Assembly (NCBI GenBank): GCA_018670825.1
Contig: JABHIW010000066.1
Coordinates: forward strand, 1 to 64,000
Direction of reading: 5' to 3'
DNA from: Candidatus Scalindua sp.
GTDB taxonomy: Bacteria > Planctomycetota > Brocadiia > Brocadiales > Scalinduaceae
DNA: 64,000 nt
Made by a program: the position numbers and the translations under genes. The notes below the pieces were generated by a model that saw nothing but the letters and a program-made list of their open reading frames with translations, did not search any database and was not told the DNA's origin. Shown piece by piece: positions 9,697 to 19,174 of this stretch. Within the stretch, counting starts at the first letter, position 1; every line of letters begins with the position of its first letter.

Positions 9697-10737
9697 ATGA
9701 ATGTTATTAGTAATACAATCAAGGGACTACACCCAGCCTATTTTGCTATGGTAATGTCTACCGGCATAATTTCCGTCGCTGCCAAGCTTTTAGGTTTTAC
9801 CAGCATTGCATACGCGCTTTTTTATATAAACATTATCGCATACGCAATTCTTTTACCCCTCTTGGTCTTGCGCGTAATTCTTTACTGGGATTGCTTGATC
9901 AAAGACCTTTCTAATCCGAAACTGAGCTTTGTCTTTTTTACTATTGTTGCCGGTACAAATGTACTGGGAGCCCAATTTGTTTCTATCGTAAACCAACCTG
10001 AAATTGCGAAAATCTTCTGGTATTTTGGTCTCTTACTCTGGACGGTAATTACATTTTCAACGGTCATCATACTCTTTGTTACCAATACGGAAGAAATTAA
10101 TAAGGTAATGCATGGAGGTTGGCTGATAGCTACCGTTGGAACACAATCCGTGGCTGTTCTTGGTGGCATACTTGCGCCAAAATTCGGTTGTGATAGTTTT
10201 GTGTTATTTACCTCATTTGCATTCTGGATGATTGGCGCATTCCTTTACGTGATTTTAATTACATTACTTTTCTTCAGACTCGTGTTTTACAAGCTACCAC
10301 CTGAAGCGCTGATACCGCCATATTGGATTAATATGGGAGCTGTCGCCATTACAACTCTTGCCGGTTCAATTCTCTGTTTAAGCATCCCAAAGATCGGTGG
10401 AGCTTTTATAGATTTAACAGGATTCACAAAAGGGTTTACACTGTTTTTCTGGTCATTTGGTACATGGTGGATTCCACTATTAATCATTCTGGGAATCTGG
10501 AAGTATTTACATCATAAAACACAGTTTACCTATAGCCCTCTTTACTGGGGCATGGTCTTCCCGTTAGGTATGTACACTGCCTGTACAATAAAACTTTCAC
10601 AGGCCCTGAATTTACCGTTCATTATGAATATTCCAAGATATTTCATCTACCTTGCTTTTGTCGGGTGGACTGTTATATTTGTCAGTATGATCATTTCCAT
10701 GCTTAAAGCTGCCTCCGCGAAGGAAGCTGCTGCATAA
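9697..10737 (+). CDS. SLAC1/TehA-family anion channel or C4-dicarboxylate/sulfite exporter
   Basis: This is an inner-membrane protein of 346 aa with about ten hydrophobic helices. It opens with HPAYFAMVMSTGIISV, the hallmark start of the SLAC1/TehA/Mae1 family (tellurite resistance, malate transport, sulfite efflux, plant S-type anion channels). The conserved glycine-rich helices and the WWIPLL and FPLGMYT segments are also present. AAAGGAAAC lies about 8 bases before the ATG. It stands alone between divergent and separately spaced genes. The anion it carries cannot be predicted; in a nitrogen-cycling organism nitrite or nitrate would be a speculative option. Confidence 0.85.
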   Translation: MNVISNTIKGLHPAYFAMVMSTGIISVAAKLLGFTSIAYALFYINIIAYAILLPLLVLRVILYWDCLIKDLSNPKLSFVFFTIVAGTNVLGAQFVSIVNQPEIAKIFWYFGLLLWTVITFSTVIILFVTNTEEINKVMHGGWLIATVGTQSVAVLGGILAPKFGCDSFVLFTSFAFWMIGAFLYVILITLLFFRLVFYKLPPEALIPPYWINMGAVAITTLAGSILCLSIPKIGGAFIDLTGFTKGFTLFFWSFGTWWIPLLIILGIWKYLHHKTQFTYSPLYWGMVFPLGMYTACTIKLSQALNLPFIMNIPRYFIYLAFVGWTVIFVSMIISMLKAASAKEAAA

Positions 10738-10756
10738 TACATTGATGAAATTTTTC

Positions 10757-10804
10757 ACATGCATTACAGCGCGTGTAATTTAAGGCATGTGCTGTAATGC
10801 ATGT
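10757..10804. repeat. Perfect 14-bp inverted repeat after the SLAC1-like gene
   Basis: Arms at 10757-10770 and 10791-10804 (ACATGCATTACAGC and its exact complement) are separated by 20 bases. It begins about 20 bp after the stop codon, so it could end or protect the transcript, although no long T-run follows. The rest of this 309-bp gap, up to the activase gene at 11047, shows nothing recognisable. Confidence 0.8.
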
Positions 10805-11046
10805 TGTTCTCAAAAGTGAGACGATGCGCATAAGCCTTCAACAATTCTATGATGATATTTGATAATTCTTTTTGAACACAAACCGTATTTTCCCTCTCAG
10901 TTTATCTACAAACATATTAGTTTCGACGACATCACCTTTCGGAAGACAAATCTGAAATGCTACAACCCTTTTCACCTTGACTTAGATACGGTGTAGCTTT
11001 ACCCTTCCTACTCATCTATTCGGAGTTAACTTTTTAGAATCTAACT

Positions 11047-14000
11047 ATGCATGAACGATACCTTGGTATTGATTTTGGCGCTGAAACTATCAAATTTATT
11101 TTGCTTGAACGCCAACACGGCCAGCTTGTTATTACTTCTGATTATATTTTAGCTCATGATAAAAACCCCATTCACGCTTTTAAAAAGGGAATAAGCAAGT
11201 TTGATTGGGAAAGCTTAACTTCCGTCGTAACAACAGGACGTATAAGTCGGGTTTTAAATGTCGAGCGTGTTCCCACCAAGGCCGCACTTGCAAAAGGTGT
11301 CAGTTATAAATATCCGGAGATTAAACCAGTAACCGTTGTTTCAATTGGCAGCCATGGTTTTTCCGTTCTTGAACTGCGCACGGGTAATCAGCAAATATTT
11401 CGGGAAAACTCTCGTTGTTCACAAGGCACCGGAAATTTTTTACGCCAACTGGTAGAACGTTTTGATCTTGATATAGAGACTGCCAGTAAAATGGCTTGTG
11501 GCGTAAATGAACCCGCATCTCTTTCAGGTAGATGTCCGGTAATTCTTAAAACGGATATGACCCATCTCGCAAATAAAGGAGAAGATCGTCGTGCTATACT
11601 TGCAGGGCTTTACGATGCTGTTTGCGAAAACGTACAGGTATTGATAAAACCTAATCTCTCTCCGCCACGAGTCTTATTAAGTGGTGGGGTATGTGTATCT
11701 AAGCGAGTACGAGATAACTTTCGTCATTTTCTTACCTCAAAGAAAATGACGCTTGTCGAATCCGATCCCAATGACGGTCTTTTCTTAGAAGCTCTTGGTG
11801 CAGCTCTTATCGCGGCAGATCAAAAACCAAAAACCCCTTCTTTAGAAGAGGTCATTTCATTTCAGGACCATTCTTCTTTTGAGACAATAGCCCCCTTGGC
11901 CGGTGCTTTAAACAGGGTAAAAAGAATGCAAAGGCCAGAAATCGTCAATACATCTGAAAGCGGTAAGACCATCTTAGGCTATGATATCGGATCAACCGGT
12001 TCAAAGGCAGTTGCCATTGAGGTTAAGACAAAAAGAACTATTTGGGAGGGCTATGTAAATACTTCAGGGGATCCCGTTTGTGCCGCTCGACAACTCACTG
12101 AAATGTTTCTGAGAGAAGCAAATCAAAGACTTGAGGTCTGCGCGGTTGGAGTGACTGGATCAGGTCGTGAAATTGTGGGTTCTCTCCTTGTTTCGTGTTT
12201 TGATGCTGATGTTATTTTTGTTCTCAATGAGATAGCCGCTCATGCAGAAGGAGCACTCTATTTTGATCCAATGGTGGATACCATTTTTGAGATAGGAGGA
12301 CAAGACGCCAAGTATATTCGACTTGATAATGGTCGTATATGCGATGCTGCAATGAATGAAGCTTGCAGTGCCGGAACAGGATCATTTATTGAAGAGCAGG
12401 GTAAAAAATTTCAACATGTAAATGATGTTAAAGAAATGGGGAAAATGGCTATGGAAGCCGACCATGGTTTATCCCTCGGACAGCATTGCTCGGTCTTTAT
12501 GGCAGAAATTATTGACGAAGCAGTTGCGTCAGGTTGTGATCAAGGGCCTATTTTGGCTGGTATATACGATTCAATTATTCAAAACTATCTAAACAGGGTT
12601 AAAGGTAATCGTTCTGTCGGAAAACGTATTTTTTGCCAGGGAATGCCTTTTATGTCAGACGCTTTGGCAGCTGCTGTTGGACGCCAGACTGAACAGCAAG
12701 TTATCATACCGCCTAATCCGGGTACAATAGGAGCCTTGGGAATATCACTTCTAACACATAAGGAAGTCACCGTAGCAAATAAAGTCCTGGAACTTGAAAA
12801 GTTTTTAAATGCAACTGTTGATCGTAGAGATCAATTTATTTGTAAATCAACCAAGGCCTGTGGTGGTAGTGGTAATAAGTGTCGTATTGATCGCATACAC
12901 ACCACAGTTAATGGAAACAAACAGAAATTTTTATGGGGAGGTAATTGCTCTTTATATGATAAAGGTACCGGATCAAAAAAGAAACTACCCAATCTCACTC
13001 CAGACCCATTTTTAGAACGCAGGGAGATGATCCAAACTATAATAGAACAAGCTCACAATAGTGCCACGGGTCAAACTATAGCGATTTGTGAAGAATTTAC
13101 CTTAAAAGGTTTGATGCCATTTTATGTAACTTTCTTCAAATCCCTGGGCCTTGTTCCACGTGTTTATTCCGAAGCCGGATATAAGGAACTTAAAATAGGA
13201 ATAGAAGCCGCAAATATACCTTTTTGTGCCCCTATGCAATTATATTATGGTATCGTATCCCAGATAGTTACTGACAGCCCGGATTATATCTTTGCCCCGC
13301 GGTTACGAGAGCTACCACGTCAAAAAGAGGAAACTGTCTCCAACACCTGTCCAATAGTGCAAGGGAGTCCTGATATAGTACAAAGGTTAGGGACTGAAAA
13401 GTCTCCCCCAAAATTCATTACCACTCGAATCGATATGGGAGAGGAAGGCTTATACTCAAAACGCTTTAAAAAAATATGCCAACGTTTAGCGCAAGAGGTA
13501 GGATGCCAGAGGCGATACAGAGACGCGTATACACAAGCCTGTGAGTCCCAAAGCGACTTTGATCGGAGACTTAAAGAAATTGGACAACGAGCATTGAACT
13601 TTGCCGTTACCAATAATATTGTTCCTGTTGTTGTGCTAGGGAGAACTTATACAATTCACAACGACGTCCTTAATTCAAATGTGCCTAACTTGCTTAGATC
13701 TCAAGGAGCAATAGCGATTCCGGTAGATTGTTATCCAATTACCGAAGAGGTGCCGGTCTTTACCGATATGTATTGGGGATATAGTCAATTAATTCTTCGG
13801 GCAGCACACCAAATCCGGCGCACTGACAATGTTTATGCTATATATTGTTCAAATTATTCTTGTGGGCCCGATAGTTTTAATCTTCACTTCTTTTCCTATA
13901 TTATGGAAAACAAATCATTTTCTATCATTGAAACCGATGGACATGCAGGTGATGCCGGTACAAAGACCAGGGTTGAAGCATTTCTTTATTGTGTAGAAAG

Positions 14001-15444
14001 TTACAAACGATTAGAAGACACAAAAAGAGCCGCCTTTAAATCTACTGATTTTAAAGCGCTGGAAAATAATAATATTACCATCAAGGAAGCTCACCAGGGT
14101 AAAGAAGTAATATTATTGCCAAGTATGGGTGCAGTTGCTGACATTTTAGCATCATTACTTCGGTCTCAAGGGATTTGTGCAGAAACACTTCCAAAACCAA
14201 CTAACGACTCTCTAAGGCTTGGAAGGCAATATACCTCGGGCAAAGAGTGCATTCCCATGATAATTACCGCCGGAAGTCTTTTAGAAAGGCTTAACAAAGA
14301 AAGCGAACGTAATAAACGATTTGCTTTCTTCATACCTACGTCTGATGGGCCATGTAGATTTGGGGTTTATAATACTCTGCATAAGATCATCTTAGAAAAG
14401 ACAAATTGGGGAAAACAGGTCCGTATTGTCGCTCCTAATGACCAGGATTATTTTGAAGGAATGTCACCGGATTTTAGAGTACGTGCGATAGTAGGTTATG
14501 CTGCGTCTGATCTTCTTATGGCAGCATTACATGACGTAAGACCATGTGAAAAAGAACAGGGAGTAAGTCAACAAATCTACGATCGTTATTTCAGTAAGCT
14601 TCTTGAGTTACTATCAAGTCGTACTGCCAGTTCATTGTTAAGTGCACTTAGTGAACTGCCCAACGGGATGTTTGGGATATCGGAACTATTGTCCAGAGCG
14701 GCGAATGATTTCCGCCTGGCGAAGGATTTCTCGAAAAGATTACCAACCGTTTCTATAGTAGGTGAAATTTATGTTAGACAGGAACCTTATGCTAATAACT
14801 TTATAGTAAAGAAACTTGAAGAGAGAGGGTTGCGAGTTATAGCTGCACCTTTTACCGAATGGTTAGAATATACTACATTTTGTGAAATACAACGGATGAA
14901 GGAAGGTCGTCACCAGGATGGTGATAACCTTCTAAAAACACGGTTCGCTTCGGAAGTAGAGATTGGTGTTATTAATCGTGTGTATAATATTTTCGCCAGT
15001 AGTTTAGGCTGGGGAACACGCACCTCTGTTGCTGATGTCGTTAAAGCATCATCTCCTTATATAAACTCTGAATTACAGGGTGAAGCGGTCCTTACATTGG
15101 GTGGTCCTATTCATGAAGATGAGCATGGAGTTATTGATGGGGTTATATCTGTGGGTCCGCATGAATGTATGCCTAATAAAGTTGCCGAAGCTCAATATTT
15201 CCATGTTGGTGAAGAAAAGGACCTTGTTTCATTAACGCTGTCAATGAACGGCGATCCTGTTGATTCCGAAATAATAGATCGTTTCGCCTTTGAAGTAAAA
15301 GAATGTTTCGCAAAGAAGCAACACAAGAACGGCAAGCAAAGACTATCTGCACCAGGAAATATAGGTGCATTTGCAAGGCGATTCCAAAGAAGGGTGCTCT
15401 TTAATTCCTTAAGGTGTTTGTCGTTATTTAATAGTCGACAGTGA
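11047..15444 (+). CDS. Fused double activase of the 2-hydroxyacyl-CoA dehydratase type
   Basis: This 1465-aa protein joins two ASKHA ATPase domains of the BcrA/BadF/HgdC family to a DUF2229/HgdB-like C-terminal half. Domain 1 starts at GIDFGAE (residues 6-12), domain 2 at GYDIGST (about 311-317). Each keeps the cysteine pair that holds the shared [4Fe-4S] cluster in HgdC: C124 and C163 in the first, C440 and C481 in the second, at near-equal spacing. Residues from about 650 contain further conserved Cys and Gly motifs (FCAPMQ, VDCYPI, GKECIPM). Family members use ATP to drive low-potential electron transfer to a dehydratase or reductase. No separate dehydratase subunit lies nearby. The protein is cytoplasmic, with no signal peptide. 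Confidence 0.85.
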   Translation: MHERYLGIDFGAETIKFILLERQHGQLVITSDYILAHDKNPIHAFKKGISKFDWESLTSVVTTGRISRVLNVERVPTKAALAKGVSYKYPEIKPVTVVSIGSHGFSVLELRTGNQQIFRENSRCSQGTGNFLRQLVERFDLDIETASKMACGVNEPASLSGRCPVILKTDMTHLANKGEDRRAILAGLYDAVCENVQVLIKPNLSPPRVLLSGGVCVSKRVRDNFRHFLTSKKMTLVESDPNDGLFLEALGAALIAADQKPKTPSLEEVISFQDHSSFETIAPLAGALNRVKRMQRPEIVNTSESGKTILGYDIGSTGSKAVAIEVKTKRTIWEGYVNTSGDPVCAARQLTEMFLREANQRLEVCAVGVTGSGREIVGSLLVSCFDADVIFVLNEIAAHAEGALYFDPMVDTIFEIGGQDAKYIRLDNGRICDAAMNEACSAGTGSFIEEQGKKFQHVNDVKEMGKMAMEADHGLSLGQHCSVFMAEIIDEAVASGCDQGPILAGIYDSIIQNYLNRVKGNRSVGKRIFCQGMPFMSDALAAAVGRQTEQQVIIPPNPGTIGALGISLLTHKEVTVANKVLELEKFLNATVDRRDQFICKSTKACGGSGNKCRIDRIHTTVNGNKQKFLWGGNCSLYDKGTGSKKKLPNLTPDPFLERREMIQTIIEQAHNSATGQTIAICEEFTLKGLMPFYVTFFKSLGLVPRVYSEAGYKELKIGIEAANIPFCAPMQLYYGIVSQIVTDSPDYIFAPRLRELPRQKEETVSNTCPIVQGSPDIVQRLGTEKSPPKFITTRIDMGEEGLYSKRFKKICQRLAQEVGCQRRYRDAYTQACESQSDFDRRLKEIGQRALNFAVTNNIVPVVVLGRTYTIHNDVLNSNVPNLLRSQGAIAIPVDCYPITEEVPVFTDMYWGYSQLILRAAHQIRRTDNVYAIYCSNYSCGPDSFNLHFFSYIMENKSFSIIETDGHAGDAGTKTRVEAFLYCVESYKRLEDTKRAAFKSTDFKALENNNITIKEAHQGKEVILLPSMGAVADILASLLRSQGICAETLPKPTNDSLRLGRQYTSGKECIPMIITAGSLLERLNKESERNKRFAFFIPTSDGPCRFGVYNTLHKIILEKTNWGKQVRIVAPNDQDYFEGMSPDFRVRAIVGYAASDLLMAALHDVRPCEKEQGVSQQIYDRYFSKLLELLSSRTASSLLSALSELPNGMFGISELLSRAANDFRLAKDFSKRLPTVSIVGEIYVRQEPYANNFIVKKLEERGLRVIAAPFTEWLEYTTFCEIQRMKEGRHQDGDNLLKTRFASEVEIGVINRVYNIFASSLGWGTRTSVADVVKASSPYINSELQGEAVLTLGGPIHEDEHGVIDGVISVGPHECMPNKVAEAQYFHVGEEKDLVSLTLSMNGDPVDSEIIDRFAFEVKECFAKKQHKNGKQRLSAPGNIGAFARRFQRRVLFNSLRCLSLFNSRQ

Positions 15445-15679
15445 GCGAAATAGTGATTCTTCCAGCTACTTCTACCTTTGAAAATCCCTCTTTACATAAT
15501 ACTGAAATGTGATATCTTTGGTCTAGGCGAGTAGTATATAAACGACATGTGTAACTGCCTTTCTATTAACGTGTTTGTGAGATCACCTTGTGCGACAGCT
15601 GACCCATATTGTCAACACTTGGAATTTGCATTTATTGCTTGAATGCAGGATGATAAACAATTTATGAGGAAGGATTCTG

Positions 15680-16150
15680 ATGCTGGTAAAAGATGTAATG
15701 AACAAAGAGGTCATAACGGTAAGTGAGAATGAAAACCTGTCCCAACTTATAGCAAAATTTCGAAAGTATAATTATCATACACTTCCCGTCATTGATAATG
15801 ACAAGAAAGTATCAGGACTTGTTAGTTCTGAAGATATCATGAAGGTATACCTCCCTCATAACCCTGTACTGGGAGAATTACTCAAATCTACACATCTATA
15901 CAATGCCGAAGAAGAAGACGTATTAGAGATTGATCTCCCGGAGAACCTGGGAACTACCGTGAAGGTTTCGGACATAATGAATGTCAATGTGGTAACTATT
16001 GAAGATAGTGAAACAATAGCTGAGGCGAGAAAACAGATGAAACTTCACAATATCAAGAGGGTACCGGTAATAAGAAATCAGGAACTTGTAGGATTTATCA
16101 CCCTCTTTGACATAATAATTGCACTTTTCAAGGAAAGGAATATTATTTAA
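15680..16150 (+). CDS. Tandem CBS-domain protein
   Basis: A 156-aa protein made of two CBS domains (roughly residues 1-60 and 90-150). Each begins with the typical V(K/S)D(V/I)MN and ends with a valine/glycine strand (GLVSSEDI, GFITLFDI). CBS pairs bind adenosine nucleotides and regulate partner proteins. GAGGAAGGA precedes the ATG. Its stop codon is immediately followed by the start codon of the CPA2 antiporter gene, so the two are almost surely translated together, and this protein may gate that transporter. Confidence 0.87.
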   Translation: MLVKDVMNKEVITVSENENLSQLIAKFRKYNYHTLPVIDNDKKVSGLVSSEDIMKVYLPHNPVLGELLKSTHLYNAEEEDVLEIDLPENLGTTVKVSDIMNVNVVTIEDSETIAEARKQMKLHNIKRVPVIRNQELVGFITLFDIIIALFKERNII

Positions 16151-17326
16151 ATGAATACCATCCTCTGCCTGGGAATTGTGCTGGTTGGCGCACTTGTGGC
16201 GGAGAAAATTATCAGTTATCTTAAAATCCCTGCCATAACATCTTATATCCTCCTTGGCATTCTCCTCGGCCCTTACGCCCTGAATGTGACCGGTGAAGGC
16301 CTGATCGCTTCTTCTGAACTCCTTTCTAACATAGTACTTGGATTTATAGCATTTCATATTGGAAAAAACTTTTCCATCGAAAACTTCAAACGGATAGGAA
16401 AGACAGTCCTCTCCATATCAATTTCTGTAACTATAGCAACATTGATTTGTGTAACATCGGGTATATACTACATAGCACATCAGCCATTCCACATCGCCCT
16501 TTTATTTGGTGCAATATCTACCGCAACTGCACCTGCAACAACGATGATGGTAATAAGACAGTACAAGGCGAAAGGCCTGTTCACCGATGTATTACTTGGT
16601 TCTGTAGCAATTGATGATGCCTGGGGTATCATGATTTTTTCTGTATCTCTTGCCATCGCACAGGCCCTTCAGATCGGCCAATTTTCTGAATGGATTATTA
16701 TGACAGTAACAGTAAAGGCTGCGGGTAAAATATTTCTTTCTGTAATACTTGGTTCGATTATAGCCATTATTGCCTCAAAGGTTTCAGTTTATTTAAAGAG
16801 GAAAGAAGACGTGTTAACCTTCATACTTGGGGCTATACTCATAAATACCGGAGTCGCCTTATACTTCCATATGTCACCACTGCTCTCTAACATGTTTTTT
16901 GGGGCAGTGTTAGTCAATATTGGGAAGACCCCATTCAGGTTTTTTGAAACAGTAAATAGTGTGGACTGGCCACTGTATGTCATGTTTTATGTCCTTGCAG
17001 GTGCAAATCTGAACATAGGGCTGCTTACTTCTCTGGGCCTGATCGGTTCCGTTTATATAATTTCAAGGATTATTGGAAGGATTGGAGGCGCTTATACCGG
17101 AGCAATCATTGCAGGGGCTGAGCAAAGCGTAAGAAGGTATATGGGCCTTGCCCTCATGGCACAGGCAGGTGTAGCCATCGGACTAGCCATGGTGGCAAAG
17201 GCAAGTCTCCCTCATACTGGCGGAGCTATACTTAACACTATCATCACCACAACCGTTATTTATGAAATATTCGGCCCAATAGCAGCGCATTATGCACTGT
17301 TTAAGGCGAAAAATATTAATACTTAA
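16151..17326 (+). CDS. CPA2-family cation/proton antiporter
   Basis: Predicted Na+(or K+)/H+ exchanger of the monovalent cation:proton antiporter-2 (KefB/NapA-like) family, with about twelve helices in 391 aa. The family motifs are visible: ITSYILLGILLGPY in helix 2, the unwound-helix TATAPATT stretch (near residues 132-139), and the double aspartate D155-D156 in AIDDAWG, the ion-binding site. It lacks the C-terminal RCK/TrkA domains of KefB. The preceding CBS protein, whose stop codon abuts this ATG with no spacing, may supply the regulatory domain in trans. Confidence 0.88.
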   Translation: MNTILCLGIVLVGALVAEKIISYLKIPAITSYILLGILLGPYALNVTGEGLIASSELLSNIVLGFIAFHIGKNFSIENFKRIGKTVLSISISVTIATLICVTSGIYYIAHQPFHIALLFGAISTATAPATTMMVIRQYKAKGLFTDVLLGSVAIDDAWGIMIFSVSLAIAQALQIGQFSEWIIMTVTVKAAGKIFLSVILGSIIAIIASKVSVYLKRKEDVLTFILGAILINTGVALYFHMSPLLSNMFFGAVLVNIGKTPFRFFETVNSVDWPLYVMFYVLAGANLNIGLLTSLGLIGSVYIISRIIGRIGGAYTGAIIAGAEQSVRRYMGLALMAQAGVAIGLAMVAKASLPHTGGAILNTIITTTVIYEIFGPIAAHYALFKAKNINT

Positions 17327-17348
17327 AAACAAATATTTATACCAATAT

Positions 17349-19037
17349 TCAATTCAATATGAAATCTATTTTCAGTTCCTCTATTTCATTTCTAATAATA
17401 TTGGCATTGGGTGCACCGGGAGCAATCTTCAAAAACATCTCTAAATCATCTATTGCTTTTTCATACTGTCCTTTTTCCCTAAACGACTCACCCCTGTATC
17501 TGAAAGCAACCGGATTACCGGGAAACAGTTCAAGTGATTTATCAAAATCGGTAATAGCCTCGTCAAACCTGCCGGTCTGAAGCAGAAGGACCCCCCTGTC
17601 TATATACAATCCTGCCATAGAAGGCCTGACGGCTATTGCCTTGCTGAAATCTTGAATGGCTTTCTCAAATTCACCGGTTTCCTTATACATCTTTCCTCTC
17701 AGGTAATAGGTAAAAATTTTATCTGGAGTTAAGCTGATGCATTTCCCAAAATCTTCAATTGCTTCTTTCAGATTATTATTGTCGGCAAAGAATATTGCCC
17801 GGGAAAAATATGCATCACTGAGATAAGGGTCTAATTCTATCGCTTTATTAAGGTCATTCATTGCATCATCGAACCTGCCCGTTTCTGCAAACGCAACGCC
17901 CCTGTTACAATACGCCTGTGCGTAGTCAGGATCAATTTCAATTATTGCATTGTAATCCTGTATAGCTTTATCTACCTTACCTATCTTCTTAAAAGCTATC
18001 GCCCTGTTTAAATAGAATAGAGTAAACTTTGGGTTAACAGTAATCGCCACGTTAAAATCTTCTATTGCTTTACCATACTTACCCACAACTCCTAAAAGCG
18101 AACCTCTATTATAATACGCTGAGGCGTATTTACTGTTTAGGGATATTGCCATACTATAGTCCTTTATTGCTTCAGCGATTAAACCCATTTTCTCATAAAC
18201 CACCCCCCTATTACAGTAAGCAGCCGGATTCTTAGGATTTAATAATATGGATTTTTTACAATCTCCAAGTGCTCCCCTATGGTCTCCATCCTCTCTTCTT
18301 ATTTTAGAACGATTTAATAGTATATTTGAAATTACTTCCTTATTATCCAAATTTTGTAGATAGCAACCATGCGTAACACTCTCTTCATCAAATTGTTCTA
18401 CACTATGCTTTACGTAAAACGTATTGGGAAGACTCATCCCTTTGTGACCAGTCTCAATATTTATCTTCTGCTTACCGTCATCATATCTGACAAAAATATG
18501 CTCAGGGACATTAACACCAAATAGAGGTAAGCCCAACCTCTCCGCAATGGACAGGTATAAGATAGAGAGGCCAACACAATTTCCTTTTCTCCGATCAATT
18601 ACTTTATTTAAATACAAATCCTCTAGATTACCAGTTGGAACATAAATAAATCCCAGTTCATCAAATAGAAATTTATTTATAATATTTATTATCCATTTGG
18701 GTCCATCGCCGTCTGCAATTCGTACCTTTATCATTCTTGCATACCAATCAACACACTCTACATAATCCTCTACCTTAATTCCTGAATATTCATCTTTTGC
18801 TAAAAGCAGTGACACCTCAGCAATATCAAAGTGCTCATCGTCTACTGTTATTAAATTGTCAAGCAGTCCATTATCTGAATATTGTACCTGGTCGTATTGG
18901 ATGGTTTGTGGGTCTTCAAAGATGTTATTTGCAAATATACTTTTTGAGCTACCGGCCAGGAGTAGAACACACATCAGCATATTTATAAACCAGATACCCT
19001 TTGTCACTTTATCTCTTTTCTTCCTGGCAGTTTTCAT
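17349..19037 (-). CDS. Exported transglutaminase-like/TPR protein
   Basis: A 562-aa protein with an N-terminal signal or anchor (residues 14-36). It has a SirB1/transglutaminase-like region (about 60-215) and then about nine TPR repeats (250-555). The candidate catalytic residues C154 (RKGNCVGLS) and H180 (NVPEHIF) are present, with E195 as a possible third; many SirB1 relatives have lost the cysteine. It may be a periplasmic protease, or may use the fold for binding. TPRs follow the W/Y-x2-G-x2-Y pattern (for example AYCNRGVAFAETGRFDDA). It is convergent with the antiporter gene and divergent from the triple-OB gene. No good Shine-Dalgarno was seen. Confidence 0.8.
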   Translation of the reverse strand: MKTARKKRDKVTKGIWFINMLMCVLLLAGSSKSIFANNIFEDPQTIQYDQVQYSDNGLLDNLITVDDEHFDIAEVSLLLAKDEYSGIKVEDYVECVDWYARMIKVRIADGDGPKWIINIINKFLFDELGFIYVPTGNLEDLYLNKVIDRRKGNCVGLSILYLSIAERLGLPLFGVNVPEHIFVRYDDGKQKINIETGHKGMSLPNTFYVKHSVEQFDEESVTHGCYLQNLDNKEVISNILLNRSKIRREDGDHRGALGDCKKSILLNPKNPAAYCNRGVVYEKMGLIAEAIKDYSMAISLNSKYASAYYNRGSLLGVVGKYGKAIEDFNVAITVNPKFTLFYLNRAIAFKKIGKVDKAIQDYNAIIEIDPDYAQAYCNRGVAFAETGRFDDAMNDLNKAIELDPYLSDAYFSRAIFFADNNNLKEAIEDFGKCISLTPDKIFTYYLRGKMYKETGEFEKAIQDFSKAIAVRPSMAGLYIDRGVLLLQTGRFDEAITDFDKSLELFPGNPVAFRYRGESFREKGQYEKAIDDLEMFLKIAPGAPNANIIRNEIEELKIDFILN

Positions 19038-19174
19038 GACAACAAATCTCTCTTTTCTACTTTACAATTAAAAAATAACCCAAATACATTAAAAGTCCTT
19101 GACTCACAAGTATATTTTCAATAGCATTAATTTCACTTTAACTTCATTCTATTAATTATAAAATCAGAAAAAAA

